In this document: positions 1-9,020 of the stretch, in pieces
Position numbering within the stretch: position 1 is the first letter of the stretch
Layout: every line of letters begins with the position of its first letter
Source of the DNA: Sphingomonas sp. YR710
GTDB taxonomy: Bacteria > Pseudomonadota > Alphaproteobacteria > Sphingomonadales > Sphingomonadaceae
Direction of reading: 5' to 3'
DNA length: 64,000 nt
Assembly (NCBI RefSeq): GCF_900101455.1
Contig: NZ_FMZJ01000010.1
Location: forward strand, 62,001 to 126,000
Program-made: the position numbers and the translations under genes
Notes under the pieces: model-generated
Seen by the model: only the letters and a program-made list of their open reading frames with translations
Database searches by the model: none
Told to the model about the DNA's origin: nothing

Positions 1-203
1 CGCTCGAGGAGATTTCGGAGGAGCTGGGCGAAAAGGTGACGATCGCCAAGCTGAACATCGATGAGAATCCCGATGCTCCGGGCCGCTACGGCGTGCGCGG
101 CATCCCGACGATGATCCTGTTCAAAAACGGCCAGCCCGCCGCCACCAAGGTCGGCGCTGCTCCTAAGAGCCAGCTCAAGAGCTGGCTGGAAGGCGAACTC
201 TGA
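1..203 (+). CDS. trxA: Thioredoxin, C-terminal part (gene starts before the window)
   Basis: The frame is open from base 3 to the TGA at 201-203 and encodes the last 66 residues of a thioredoxin. The C-terminal half of the fold is visible: an acidic helix, a strand ending in DENPDAPGRYGVRGIPT with the cis-proline that packs against the active site, then the ILFKNGQP strand turn and a final amphipathic helix ending in a leucine. The CGPC redox site lies upstream, outside the window. Thioredoxin 1 is a cytosolic protein-disulfide reductase recycled by thioredoxin reductase. A repeat hairpin begins 8 nt after the stop and probably also ends transcription. Confidence 0.9.
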   Translation, partial: LEEISEELGEKVTIAKLNIDENPDAPGRYGVRGIPTMILFKNGQPAATKVGAAPKSQLKSWLEGEL

Positions 204-210
204 TCAATTC

Positions 211-343
211 CTCCCCGAGCTTGCTCGGGGAGGTGGCAGCGCGAAGCGCTGACGGAGGGGCGACCCGACGGTTCCGCATGCCCCTCCACCACCCGCTGCG
301 CGGGGCGGTCCCCCTTCCCGCGACAAGCACGGGGAGGAATTTG
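211..343. repeat. Intergenic palindromic repeat element
   Basis: The gap between the convergent thioredoxin and inositol-monophosphatase genes is filled by nested palindromes. A perfect CTCCCCGAGC-TT-GCTCGGGGAG hairpin lies at 211-232, followed by GCGAAGCGC, a GGAGGGGC/GCCCCTCC pair, and a closing GACAAGCACGGGGAGG end that resembles the opening arm. A much decayed relative of the opening hairpin lies at 62307-62336. The form suggests a dispersed intergenic repeat family; any terminator role between the two genes is inferred from position. Confidence 0.6.
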
Positions 344-346
344 GTT

Positions 347-1141
347 TCACTCGAACAATATCTCCGCCGCCATATCCCATAAAGCGGGCGTGGCGGCGGC
401 GATCGCGCCGGTGCCGGGTACGTCGAGCCGATAGGGCGCGCCATCGTTGCGCGCGATCTTCCCGCCCGCTTCCTCCAGCATCAACGCGCCCGGCGCATGG
501 TCCCACGGATGGGTGCGTTCGAACAGCGCAATGTCGTTCGCGCCCAGGAACAGCCGGGGATATTGCTCGCCGGCGCAGCGCGGGATGTCGACGATCTCGA
601 GCTTGCCCTCGGCGCGGGCGCGGATGTCCGCCTGCCGGGCTTCGGGCATAAAATAGGTCGCGATCGCCGCCTTGGGTAACGCGCCGCGTGATCCCGACGA
701 ATGGACGCGTCCCCCGTCCACCCAACATCCGCCGCCGCGCACCGCATGGCACATCCGGTTGCCGACCGGATCGTAGATCCAGCCGGCCTCGCGCACGCCG
801 TCGATCGTCAGGCCGATCATGATCGCGAACGGCGCCTTGCCCTCGGTAAAATTGTTCGTGCCATCGAGCGGATCGATGATCCAGGCGGGCCCCTCGGCGA
901 TCCGCGACACGATCGTCGGATCCTCGGCCGCGGCCTCCTCGCCCACGATCCGCGCCTCGGGCAGCAGGGCTGCCAGTTCGGCTTCGATGCGCGCTTCGGA
1001 TTCGCGATCGACGATGGTCACATAGTCGCCCGGTGTCTTCTCGCTCACTTCATGGGAGGCAAGCTGGCGGAAACGCGGCATCATGATGTCGCGCGCGACA
1101 TCGCGCATCAGCGCGGCGACGGGATCGTACAGACGGTGCAT
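347..1141 (-). CDS. Inositol-monophosphatase-family phosphatase
   Basis: A protein of about 264 residues with the metal-dependent phosphatase signatures of the IMPase/FBPase superfamily: an early GEE motif, WIIDPLDGTNNF, and near the C-terminus WDHAPGALMLEEAGG. Relatives hydrolyse inositol-1-phosphate, histidinol phosphate or 3'-phosphoadenosine phosphates, and the sequence alone does not fix the substrate. Two in-frame ATGs lie at 1147 and 1141; a GAGG stands 7 nt before the second and directly before the first, so 1141 is preferred. It follows the glutathione transferase gene by a few bases and is probably co-transcribed with it and argJ. Confidence 0.85.
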   Translation of the reverse strand: MHRLYDPVAALMRDVARDIMMPRFRQLASHEVSEKTPGDYVTIVDRESEARIEAELAALLPEARIVGEEAAAEDPTIVSRIAEGPAWIIDPLDGTNNFTEGKAPFAIMIGLTIDGVREAGWIYDPVGNRMCHAVRGGGCWVDGGRVHSSGSRGALPKAAIATYFMPEARQADIRARAEGKLEIVDIPRCAGEQYPRLFLGANDIALFERTHPWDHAPGALMLEEAGGKIARNDGAPYRLDVPGTGAIAAATPALWDMAAEILFE

Positions 1142-1150
1142 CGGCATACC

Positions 1151-1762
1151 TCAGGTCAGCGGGATCATCACCTTGGCCGCGAAGCCGGGGCGCGTGCGGA
1201 GCCGGCCATACCAGGCCGCGACATGCGGCAGGTCAGGCCGTGGGATATCGATCGTGAACCACGTATGCGCGTAAACGCCCATCGGTATGTCGCCGATCCC
1301 GAACCGGTCGCCGGAAAGCCACGGCTGGCGGGCCAGTGCATCTTCAAGGATCGTCATCTGTTTGGCACAGGCCGCAGCCGACCTTGCAATCACGGCCCGA
1401 TCGCGCGCTTCCGGCGCATAGCGGACCATGTTGAGGAAGGCATCGCGCTGCGCGTCGGCATAGCCGGCCTGCCAGTCCATCCATTTGTCGCCGATCGCGC
1501 GCACCGCCGGATCGGCGGGCCAATAGTCGGCGGGTGCATGGCGCGCCGCCAGATAGCGCAGGATCGCGTTCGATTCCCACAGCACCAGCCCGTCATCCTC
1601 GATCGTCGGGATCAGCGCGTTGGGGTTGAGCGCATGGTAGGCGGCATCCATGCCGAACTGGCCGCCGACATCGTGGCGGACATAGGGAATGCCGATTTCC
1701 TCGGCGAACCAGGCGACCTTCTTCACATTGTGCGAATTAAGCCGGCCCCAGATCGTCAGCAT
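1151..1762 (-). CDS. Glutathione S-transferase family protein
   Basis: This 203-residue protein has the two-domain glutathione transferase layout. The N-terminal thioredoxin-like half starts MLTIWGRLNSHNVKKV, with a serine in the usual glutathione-activating position, and continues through NPNALIPTIEDDG (cis-proline) and the ESNAILRYLA glutathione gamma-glutamyl site. The helical C-terminal half carries the GDRFGIGDIPMGVYAH folding motif. Such cytosolic enzymes conjugate or reduce electrophiles; no substrate can be named. Start and stop are within 4 nt of argJ upstream and the phosphatase gene downstream, indicating one operon. Confidence 0.88.
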   Translation of the reverse strand: MLTIWGRLNSHNVKKVAWFAEEIGIPYVRHDVGGQFGMDAAYHALNPNALIPTIEDDGLVLWESNAILRYLAARHAPADYWPADPAVRAIGDKWMDWQAGYADAQRDAFLNMVRYAPEARDRAVIARSAAACAKQMTILEDALARQPWLSGDRFGIGDIPMGVYAHTWFTIDIPRPDLPHVAAWYGRLRTRPGFAAKVMIPLT

Positions 1763-1765
1763 GGT

Positions 1766-2989
1766 TCAGCTCCGATAATCGGCGTTGATCGAGATGTAGC
1801 CATGGGTGAGGTCGCAGGTCCACACCGTCGCGCGGCCGGTGCCGAGTCCCAGATCGACGCCGATATCGACATTCTTGCCCTTCAGGTGCGCCGCCACCGG
1901 CGCCTCGTCATAGCCTTCGGCCGCGAGCCCGCCCGTCGCCACCTGCGTCGCACCGAAGCGGATCGAGAGCAGATCGCGCTCGGCCGGTTCGCCCGCCTTG
2001 CCGACCGCCATCACCACCCGTCCCCAATTGGCATCCTCGCCGGCGATTGCGGTTTTCACCAGCGGTGAATTGGCGATCGACAGCGCCACGGTGCGCGCGC
2101 TTTCGTCCGACACCGCGTTTTCGACGGTAATCGTGATGAATTTCGACGCACCCTCGCCATCGCGCACGACGAGCTGGGCGAGCTGCGTGCACAGATCGGT
2201 GAGCGCCGCCTGGAAGGCATCGCCGCCGGCGTCGTCGAAGCTCCCAAGAGGTGCGTTGCCGGCCTTACCGGTGGCGAAGGCGAGCACGGTGTCGCTGGTC
2301 GATGTGTCGCCATCGACGGTGATGCACGAAAAGCTCTTCGCATTGGCCGCTGCCAGCATCGTCTGGAGGAAAGCGGGGGCCACGGCGGCGTCTGTGAAGA
2401 TGAAGCCCAGCATCGTCGCCATGTCGGGCGCGATCATGCCCGAACCCTTGATGATCCCGACCAGATTGACCGTCCGCCCGTCCACCACCGCGCGGGTGAC
2501 GGCGGCCTTGGCGAAGGTGTCGGTCGTCATGATCGTCGCGGCGGCCTCTTCCCAGCTCGCCGCCGGCGCCGCCAGCACCGCATCGATCCCGGCCTCGGCC
2601 TTGTCGATCGGCAGCGGCACGCCGATCACGCCGGTCGACGCGACATAGACGTCGGACGGTTCGCAGCCGATGGCACCCGCCACCTTGGCGGCGATCGCCT
2701 CGACTGCGGCGCGGCCGCGATGGCCGGTAAAGGCATTACTGTTGCCCGCATTCACCACCAGCGCCCGCGCGCGGCCGAGCGGCAGCGCAGCACGGCACCA
2801 TTCGACCTCGGGCGACGGGCATTTGCTCTTCGTCGTGACACCGGCCACCGCGGTGCCCTCGTCGAACGCGGCAAAGGTCAAATCGCAGCGGTCCCATGTC
2901 TTGTAATGGGCCTGGGCTACGGCGATTCGCACGCCCGAAATGGCGGGCAGATCAGGGAAGGCGGCGGGGGCGAGGGGCGACTTTTCCAT
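1766..2989 (-). CDS. argJ: Bifunctional glutamate N-acetyltransferase / N-acetylglutamate synthase ArgJ
   Basis: ArgJ transfers the acetyl group from N-acetylornithine to glutamate and, in the bifunctional form, also uses acetyl-CoA, so driving the cyclic arginine pathway. The 407-residue protein carries the autocleavage site in GSGMIAPDMATMLGF, where the A-T bond is cut to give the alpha and beta chains and the threonine becomes the nucleophile. SCITVDGDTSTSDT and a NSPLVKTAIAGEDANWGR segment are also typical, and the end YISINADYRS fits the family. The ATG at 2989 is chosen over a TTG 39 nt upstream because homologues begin near this point; the upstream codons would extend toward the divergent gene at 3059. 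Confidence 0.96.
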   Translation of the reverse strand: MEKSPLAPAAFPDLPAISGVRIAVAQAHYKTWDRCDLTFAAFDEGTAVAGVTTKSKCPSPEVEWCRAALPLGRARALVVNAGNSNAFTGHRGRAAVEAIAAKVAGAIGCEPSDVYVASTGVIGVPLPIDKAEAGIDAVLAAPAASWEEAAATIMTTDTFAKAAVTRAVVDGRTVNLVGIIKGSGMIAPDMATMLGFIFTDAAVAPAFLQTMLAAANAKSFSCITVDGDTSTSDTVLAFATGKAGNAPLGSFDDAGGDAFQAALTDLCTQLAQLVVRDGEGASKFITITVENAVSDESARTVALSIANSPLVKTAIAGEDANWGRVVMAVGKAGEPAERDLLSIRFGATQVATGGLAAEGYDEAPVAAHLKGKNVDIGVDLGLGTGRATVWTCDLTHGYISINADYRS

Positions 2990-3058
2990 GCGCGCCCGCT
3001 TAGCGAAGGCGCGGGGCCAAGTCGACAAGACATGCTATGCGCGCGTCCGAAGGATGGA

Positions 3059-4168
3059 ATGATGCGAATAGAGTCCGGCGCGATCGTAGCGATCCGCCTT
3101 TTCACGGCAGCCAACGAGATCGACCTGCGACAGGCCGAGACATTGTGGGCCGAGCGCACCGGCGGCATCGGCGCGCGCAACCGGCTCGATGCGACGCCGG
3201 CCAAGGCGGTGTCGTTCGTCATTCCGCCATTGATGCTCGATCTCGGGGAGACGGCGGCGATCATCGCCGGCGCGGCCGAGAAATTGTCCTGTAGCGCCAG
3301 GCTCTATGATTTCGGCGTCGTGGCGCTGTCGCTCCGCATGCCGGCCGTCGATATCAGCTGGGAGACGTTCAGCGCCCGGATCGATCAGTTCGAGGCGGCG
3401 GTGGGGCCGGCGGCCGAAGCGGTGATCTGGCAGCAGCAGCTTGCGATCCTGACCGGGCTGGTCGGCAGCGCTTTCGAGCGGCCGGTCGAGCAGCCGCTGC
3501 AGGAGGACTATCTGATCTCGCTCGTCGAAAGTTTCGACGGGGACGTTTCGGCAGAGGCGCTGCAGGCGCAGGTCGATCTTGCGCCTTTGCTGTCCGGCCG
3601 TTCGCGGCCTTTGTCCCCCGGCGCCCGGCAGGATCTGCTGCGGCAGAGCTTTTCTTATTATGCCGACGATCTTGCGGTGATCACATGGGATCGCGCCTTC
3701 CTCTACGAGCCGCGCGGCGAGACCGATGTCGCGGACGTGCTAGAACTGGCCAACGCCCAATTGCTCGAGATGCGCGCTTATGATGAGTTGCTGAACGCCG
3801 AAATGCCGCGCATGCGGGCACTGGCCGAGGCCGAACGCCCGCGTTTCAGCGCGCTCGCGGGCCGGCGGTACACCCGCCTCGCCCGCCGGCTGCGCGCACT
3901 GGTGGCCGAGATCACCGAACTGACCGAACGGGTCGACAATGCCCTGCACGTCACCGAGGACGTCTATCTCGCGCGGGTCTATGCGGCGGCGATCGAGTTG
4001 CTGCGCGTGCCCAAGGTCGGCGACGCGGTCGATCGCAAGCTGGCGATCATCCGCGAAACCTATGCGGCGTTGCAGAGCGAAGCCGAAGGCAGCCGCGCCG
4101 AACTGCTCGAAATCGCGGTCATCGCGCTGATCGCGAGCGAGATATTGGTGTCACTGCTACGGCGCTAG
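3059..4168 (+). CDS. DUF155 / RMD1-YagE-like protein
   Basis: A 369-residue protein without a signal peptide. The sequence pattern resembles the RMD1/YagE (DUF155) family: an N-terminal alpha/beta part, a YDFGVVALSLRM segment, a middle FSYYADDLAVITWDRAFLYEPR block and a long helical region ending in a hydrophobic segment (LLEIAVIALIASEILVSLL) that is probably a single membrane anchor. Family members include mitochondrial RMND1, linked to translation, and poorly characterised bacterial proteins. AAGGA stands just before the tandem ATGATG at 3059/3062. The 3' end overlaps the convergent Fic gene by 12 nt. Family assignment is by pattern only. Confidence 0.6.
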   Translation: MMRIESGAIVAIRLFTAANEIDLRQAETLWAERTGGIGARNRLDATPAKAVSFVIPPLMLDLGETAAIIAGAAEKLSCSARLYDFGVVALSLRMPAVDISWETFSARIDQFEAAVGPAAEAVIWQQQLAILTGLVGSAFERPVEQPLQEDYLISLVESFDGDVSAEALQAQVDLAPLLSGRSRPLSPGARQDLLRQSFSYYADDLAVITWDRAFLYEPRGETDVADVLELANAQLLEMRAYDELLNAEMPRMRALAEAERPRFSALAGRRYTRLARRLRALVAEITELTERVDNALHVTEDVYLARVYAAAIELLRVPKVGDAVDRKLAIIRETYAALQSEAEGSRAELLEIAVIALIASEILVSLLRR

Positions 4169-4894
4169 CGCGGCGAGATAGGCATCGAGGGTCGCGAGCA
4201 GCCGGCTTGCCATGAACGTCTCGAACATATCGGTGTCGCCCGTGAGCGAACCAGCTTCGAGCGCCGCCAGATAGTCCTTGCGATCCTCCGGGCGCACGGC
4301 GATCGGCGGATAGCCGCCGCGAATCAGCATCAGATTCATTAGCAACCGCGCCGTCCGGCCGTTGCCGTCGCCGAATGGGTGGATTGCGGTCAGCCGGAAA
4401 TGGGCGTCGAAGGCGGCGTGCGGCGTCGGCGGCGCGGCTTCGATCAGGGCGCCGAGCTCTGCCATCAACGCCGGAATCTTCATCGCATTGGGAAAAATCA
4501 CCGGCGATCCCGCGATCCGCCGCGGATGCGAACTGTAGATGCCGGCAATCTCCGGCCGTGAGCGGAGCACGATCCGCCGGTGCAGTTCGGTGATCACATT
4601 TTCGCCGATCGGCGTTTCGCTCGCCGCCAACGCCCGCATCCACAGCACCGCGTCATAATGATCGAGCGCTTCCAGATGGTCGCCGAGCGGTTTGCCGCCC
4701 ACGGTGATGCCATGCTCGATCACCTCGGCCGTCTCGCGATGGCTGAGCGTATTCCCCTCGATCGCGTTCGATGTGTAGGTCAGCTCGACGTCATAATAGG
4801 TCTGGAGCTGGGCGAGCGCGCCTTCGGACAGCGGCCGCAAGGCGTCCAAGGCCCGCTTCCGATCGGCAATGAGCTGGTCCAGATCGTCAGACAT
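4157..4894 (-). CDS. Fic domain protein (predicted AMP transferase)
   Basis: This 245-residue protein contains the Fic catalytic loop HPFGDGNGRTAR, in which His activates the target hydroxyl and the Asn/Arg residues bind phosphates. Near residues 42-47 it has SNAIEG, matching the (S/T)xxxE(G/N) inhibitory motif placed N-terminal to the Fic core (class II): its glutamate competes with ATP gamma-phosphate binding. It therefore looks like an intact, self-inhibited AMPylase of the stand-alone type, with no partner antitoxin gene nearby. Start at the ATG at 4894; no strong ribosome-binding site is visible. The target is unknown. Confidence 0.88.
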   Translation of the reverse strand: MSDDLDQLIADRKRALDALRPLSEGALAQLQTYYDVELTYTSNAIEGNTLSHRETAEVIEHGITVGGKPLGDHLEALDHYDAVLWMRALAASETPIGENVITELHRRIVLRSRPEIAGIYSSHPRRIAGSPVIFPNAMKIPALMAELGALIEAAPPTPHAAFDAHFRLTAIHPFGDGNGRTARLLMNLMLIRGGYPPIAVRPEDRKDYLAALEAGSLTGDTDMFETFMASRLLATLDAYLAALAP

Positions 4895-4950
4895 GGTGGC
4901 CCGTGGTGGGGCAAATGGCGATCGATTCCAACAAAAAAGGCGACGTGACC

Positions 4951-5556
4951 CTAGCCCTGCCGCCTGAACACCACCGACAGGTTGTTCGCCGGCATTTCGA
5001 TGACACGCTCCAGCGCCAGCCGACAGCTTGCCGCGCGTGCCACCACGGCATCGACGTCGCGCAGGCCCCAGCGGGAATCGCGGGCCTTGAGGCTCTGGTC
5101 GAAGGCCAGGTTGCTCGGCGCGGTCGGCACGTCGCCGCGCAGGTAAGGGCCGTAGAAGAACAGCGGTGCGCCAGGCGGGAGCAGTTTTTCTGCCCCCGCC
5201 AGCAAGCCTTCGGTCGATTCCCACGGGCTGATATGAACCATGTTGATGCACAGGATTGCGTCAGCCCCGGTGACCGGCCAGCTATCGCTCGCCGCATCGA
5301 GATCGCTCGCCGCGGCGACGTTCGGCAGCCGGGCATGCGCCACCCAGGCGTCGATCGACGCGCGGGATTGCGCGTCGGGATCGCTGGGCTGCCATGAAAG
5401 CGCCGGCAGCGCCCCTGCGAAGTGGACGATATGCTCTCCGGTGCCGCTCGCCACCTCCAGCACCGTGCCGCTTGTCGGAAGCACCGTCCGCAATACCGCC
5501 AGGATCGGATCGCGATTGCGCTCCGTCGCTGGCGCGTTGCGGCGGGAATCGGTCAC
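4951..5556 (-). CDS. DUF938-family SAM-dependent methyltransferase-like protein
   Basis: A 201-residue Rossmann-type protein of the DUF938 family, with the SAM-binding loop VLEVASGTGEH, an acidic residue region after the second strand, and the family block CINMVHISPWESTEGLLAGA followed by FFYGPYLRGD. No substrate is known for this family. It starts with GTG inside a GTGA overlap with the gcvPB stop, so it is the last gene of the glycine cleavage operon and is probably translationally coupled to it. Whether this has a metabolic meaning, such as use of one-carbon units from glycine, is speculation. Confidence 0.85.
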   Translation of the reverse strand: MTDSRRNAPATERNRDPILAVLRTVLPTSGTVLEVASGTGEHIVHFAGALPALSWQPSDPDAQSRASIDAWVAHARLPNVAAASDLDAASDSWPVTGADAILCINMVHISPWESTEGLLAGAEKLLPPGAPLFFYGPYLRGDVPTAPSNLAFDQSLKARDSRWGLRDVDAVVARAASCRLALERVIEMPANNLSVVFRRQG

Positions 5557-7121
5557 TCGGCGGCCTGCGGCAGATCCGCGTCGCGCCAGACGAGCACCGG
5601 CTTGCGGGCTGCCGCGGTCTCGTCGAGCCGGCGGCGGGGGGCCAGCATCGGCGCGGCCTTGAGTGCCGGGTCGCCGGCCTTGGCGCGGGTGGCCAGCGAT
5701 CGCAGCGCGCCAATGAACTGGTCGAGCGTCGCCTTGCCCTCGGTTTCGGTCGGTTCGATCAGCATGGCGCCGTGGACGACGAGCGGGAAATACATCGTCA
5801 TCGGGTGGAAGCCCTCGTCGATCAGCCCTTTAGCGAGATCGAGCGTGGTGAAGCCATCGGCGAATCCGTCATCGCTGAACAGGGCCTCATGCATGCACGG
5901 CCCCGATCCGCCGAACGGCGCGACCAGCACGTCCTCGAGGCTGCGCAGCATGTAATTGGCGTTGAGCACCGCATCCTCGGCCACCTGCCGCAGGCCGTCG
6001 GCGCCGTGGCTCAGGATATAGGTGAGCGCGCGCGTGAACATGCCCATCTGGCCGTGGAACGCCGCCATCCGGCCGAAGGTGCTTGCATGATGCTCGCCAG
6101 CGGTCTCTTCCTCGACCAGCACATAATGATCGCCCTGCTTGTCGACGAATGGCAGCGGCGCGAAAGGCGCGAGTGCGGCCGACAGCACCACCGGCCCCGA
6201 ACCGGGACCGCCGCCGCCATGCGGGGTGGAGAAAGTCTTGTGCAGGTTGATATGCATTGCATCGATGCCGAGATCGCCGGGGCGGACCCGGCCGACGATC
6301 GCGTTGAAGTTCGCGCCGTCGCAATAAACGAGCCCGCCGGCGGCGTGGACCGCCTCGGAAATCTGGCTCATCTCGCGCTCGAACAGGCCACACGTATTGG
6401 GATTGGTGATCATCACCCCCGCGACATCGGGGCCCAATCGCGCCTTCAGCGCCGCCAGGTCGACGCGCCCATCCTCGGTCGCCGGGATGTTCTCGACCGC
6501 GTAGCCGCAGAAGGCGGCCGTCGCCGGGTTGGTGCCGTGCGCGCTGGTCGGCACCAGAATCACCGAACGGGCATCGCCGCGCGCCTCCAGCGCCGCGCGA
6601 ATCGCCAGCAGGCCGCACAGCTCGCCATGCGCGCCGGCCTTGGGCGCCATCGCCACCGCCGCCATGCCGGTCAGGGTCTTCAACCATTCGCCGAGCTGGT
6701 GGATCACCGCCAGCGCGCCCTGCACCGTATCGACCGGTGCCAGCGGATGAATATCGGCAAAGCCGGGCAGGCGGGCCATCTTTTCGTTCAGCCGCGGATT
6801 ATGCTTCATCGTGCAGCTGCCAAGCGGGAACAGGCCGAGGTCGATCGCATAATTCTGCCGGCTGAGCCGCGTATAATGGCGGACCATCTCGGGCTCGGGC
6901 AGGCCGGGCAGGCCGATCGGCCGGTTGCGCTCAAGCCCACCGAGCCGCGACGCGACCGCGGGTGCGGCCGGGATATCGACGCCGGTGCGCGCATAGTCGC
7001 CCTGCTCGAAAATCAGCGCCTCTTCGAGCATCAAGGCGCGATTGCCGGTGAAGGTGGTCACAGCCGCCGCGCCGCCGTCGGTTTCGGGCCGGGTCACCCG
7101 GCCTTCGCTGTTCATGCTCAT
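5553..7121 (-). CDS. gcvPB: Glycine dehydrogenase (decarboxylating) subunit 2
   Basis: This is the C-terminal half of the split P-protein, 522 residues. It decarboxylates glycine on pyridoxal phosphate and hands the aminomethyl group to lipoyl-GcvH. The PLP lysine lies in [19 protein letters not shown], a glycine-rich loop typical of P-protein, and [18 protein letters not shown] and the THLHAL-type region [12 protein letters not shown] are recognisable. The start ATG lies in a 4-nt ATGA overlap with the gcvPA stop, and its stop overlaps the GTG of the methyltransferase gene. Confidence 0.97.
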   Translation of the reverse strand: MSMNSEGRVTRPETDGGAAAVTTFTGNRALMLEEALIFEQGDYARTGVDIPAAPAVASRLGGLERNRPIGLPGLPEPEMVRHYTRLSRQNYAIDLGLFPLGSCTMKHNPRLNEKMARLPGFADIHPLAPVDTVQGALAVIHQLGEWLKTLTGMAAVAMAPKAGAHGELCGLLAIRAALEARGDARSVILVPTSAHGTNPATAAFCGYAVENIPATEDGRVDLAALKARLGPDVAGVMITNPNTCGLFEREMSQISEAVHAAGGLVYCDGANFNAIVGRVRPGDLGIDAMHINLHKTFSTPHGGGGPGSGPVVLSAALAPFAPLPFVDKQGDHYVLVEEETAGEHHASTFGRMAAFHGQMGMFTRALTYILSHGADGLRQVAEDAVLNANYMLRSLEDVLVAPFGGSGPCMHEALFSDDGFADGFTTLDLAKGLIDEGFHPMTMYFPLVVHGAMLIEPTETEGKATLDQFIGALRSLATRAKAGDPALKAAPMLAPRRRLDETAAARKPVLVWRDADLPQAAE

Positions 7122-8488
7122 GCTGCCAACTCCGCTTCGAGCGCTTGCGCGAATGTTTCGACATCCTCCGGCGTCACCGTTTCGGTGACGGCCACGACGA
7201 GGCCCTTCTCCAGTGCCGCGACACCCGGATAGAGCCGGCCGAGCGAGACGCCGCCGAGTATGCCTTTTTCGGCGAGCGCACGAACCAGCGGCCGTGCCTC
7301 CTTCGAGAGCCGCAGGGTGAATTCGTTGAAGAACGTGCCGTTGACGAGTTCGACACCCGGCACCCGCGCCAGCCGCTCGGCCGCCGCGACCGCGCCGGCA
7401 TGGTTGAGCGCCGCCAATTGGCGCAGCCCGGTTTCGCCGAGCAGGGTCATGTGCGCGGTGAAGGCCAAGGCGCACAGGCCCGAATTGGTGCAGATGTTCG
7501 ACGTCGCCTTCTCGCGGCGGATATGCTGCTCGCGGGTGCTCAGGGTCAGCACGAAGCCGCGCTTGCCATCGGCATCCTGCGTAACCCCTGCGAGCCGGCC
7601 CGGCATCTGGCGGACATATTTCTCGGCGCAGGCAAACAGCCCCACATAGGGGCCGCCGAAATTGAGGCCGACGCCGATCGACTGGCCCTCGCCGACGACG
7701 ATATCGGCACCCATTTCGCCGGGACTGCGGATCGCGCCCAAAGCCACCGGCTCGGTGACGACCGCGATCAGCAGCGCGCCCTTCGCATGGCAACGCGCGG
7801 CGAGTTCGCTAAGATCGGCGATATGGCCGAAGATGTTGGGATTCTGCACCACCACGCAGCTCGTATCGCCGTCGATCGCATCGAGCAGGCGGGCCATATC
7901 GTCGCCCGGCGCGCCGTCGGTCAGCGCCGGGGTTGCGATATCGAGCACGTCGCCGGTGAACTTCGCCATCGTTTTCGACAGCGACACATAATGCGGGTGA
8001 AGGCCCGCCGACAGGATCGCCTTGGCGCGCTTTGTCACGCGGCGCGACATCGTGATCGCCTCCCAGCAGGCGGTCGACCCGTCATACATCGACGCATTGG
8101 CGACATCGCAGCCGAACAGCCGTGCGACCTGCGTCTGGAACTCGAACAGCGCCTGCAAGGTGCCTTGCGCGATTTCGGGCTGATAAGGCGTGTAGCTGGT
8201 CAGGAATTCGCCGCGCTGGATCAGATGATCGACGCTGGCCGGCACATGATGGCGATAGGCTCCACAGCCGAGGAAGAAAGGGGCATCGCCGGCGGCGATA
8301 TTCTGCCGCGCGAGCGCCGACATATGGCGTTCGACGGCGAGTTCGGATGCGTGCATCGGCAGGCCGGCGATCGGACCCGACAAGCGGGCTTCGGCGGGCA
8401 CGTCGACGAACAGATCGTCGATCGATGACGCGCCGATCGATGCCAGCATCGCGCTGCGATCGGCGTCGGTGAGGGGAAGGTAACGCAT
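7118..8488 (-). CDS. gcvPA: Glycine dehydrogenase (decarboxylating) subunit 1
   Basis: This is the N-terminal half of the split glycine decarboxylase, 456 residues, beginning [11 protein letters not shown]. Typical blocks are [43 protein letters not shown] and [21 protein letters not shown]-like sequence near residue 330. It forms a heterotetramer with GcvPB. GGAG lies 7 nt before the ATG at 8488. The 159-nt gap to gcvH upstream is taken up by a repeat element (8501-8636), which is unusual for a stretch inside an operon. Confidence 0.97.
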   Translation of the reverse strand: MRYLPLTDADRSAMLASIGASSIDDLFVDVPAEARLSGPIAGLPMHASELAVERHMSALARQNIAAGDAPFFLGCGAYRHHVPASVDHLIQRGEFLTSYTPYQPEIAQGTLQALFEFQTQVARLFGCDVANASMYDGSTACWEAITMSRRVTKRAKAILSAGLHPHYVSLSKTMAKFTGDVLDIATPALTDGAPGDDMARLLDAIDGDTSCVVVQNPNIFGHIADLSELAARCHAKGALLIAVVTEPVALGAIRSPGEMGADIVVGEGQSIGVGLNFGGPYVGLFACAEKYVRQMPGRLAGVTQDADGKRGFVLTLSTREQHIRREKATSNICTNSGLCALAFTAHMTLLGETGLRQLAALNHAGAVAAAERLARVPGVELVNGTFFNEFTLRLSKEARPLVRALAEKGILGGVSLGRLYPGVAALEKGLVVAVTETVTPEDVETFAQALEAELAA

Positions 8489-8500
8489 CTTTTTTCTCCA

Positions 8501-8636
8501 CCCCTCCCTGCAAGGGAGGGGAAGGGGGTGGGTGGCGCCCGGAGCGGCTCGATGCCGCTCCGGCCGCTTTTGCGGTGAGGTCGGAGGCTCGCATGCGCTC
8601 GCCACCCACCCCTTCCCCCTCCCTTGCAGGGAGGGG
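8501..8636. repeat. Repeat with 36-37 nt terminal inverted arms, inside the gcv operon
   Basis: The arms at 8501-8536 and 8600-8636 are almost exact reverse complements of each other; each also contains its own small hairpin (CCCTCCCTGCAAGGGAGGG). About 63 nt, including GAGCGGC/GCCGCTC, separates the arms. It sits between gcvH and gcvPA, so the operon transcript should form a long imperfect stem there. A second element of the same design is at 10505-10623. The layout is that of a small non-coding (MITE- or REP-like) repeat; no transposase is present. Confidence 0.75.
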
Positions 8637-8647
8637 CTTATTCAGTC

Positions 8648-9019
8648 TTAAAGCCCGTCGCAGAACGCCTTGTACGCCGCGGCATCCATCAGGCCTTCCA
8701 GCTCGGCCGGATCGGCGAGGGTCAGCCGGAAGAACCAGCCGTCGGTCTCGGGCGCGCTGTTTACCAGCGCCGGATCATCCTCGAGCGCCGGGTTGGATTC
8801 GGTCACGGTGCCGGTCACCGGTGCATAGACGTCCGATGCGGCCTTGACCGATTCGACGACCGCGGCCTCGCCGCCCTTCGACAGCGTGGCGCCGGTGGCC
8901 GGCAGTTCGACGAACACGATGTCGCCAAGCTGGCCCTGCGCATAATCGGTGATGCCGACGGTGGCGCTGCCGCCCTCGACCGAAATCCATTCATGTTCGT
9001 CGGTGAAATACAGGGTCAT
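8648..9019 (-). CDS. gcvH: Glycine cleavage system H protein
   Basis: This 123-residue lipoyl carrier shuttles the aminomethyl group from the P-protein to GcvT. The lipoylated lysine is in [19 protein letters not shown], and the fold ends are seen in [13 protein letters not shown] and [15 protein letters not shown]. The ATG at 9019 is separated from the gcvT stop by a single base. The length is normal for the family. Confidence 0.97.
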   Translation of the reverse strand: MTLYFTDEHEWISVEGGSATVGITDYAQGQLGDIVFVELPATGATLSKGGEAAVVESVKAASDVYAPVTGTVTESNPALEDDPALVNSAPETDGWFFRLTLADPAELEGLMDAAAYKAFCDGL

Positions 9020-9020
9020 G

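Noticed and set aside
701-2068. 455-codon plus-strand frame across the phosphatase, GST and argJ genes
   Set aside because: It runs antisense through three real genes, which a true gene would not do.
5394-7232. 612-codon plus-strand open frame opposite gcvPB
   Set aside because: It is antisense to a well-conserved gene; the composition (His/Arg/Gly-rich) is typical of shadow frames.
7122-7793. N-terminal extension of gcvPB
   Set aside because: It lies within gcvPA in another frame, and the ATGA overlap gives a normal start.
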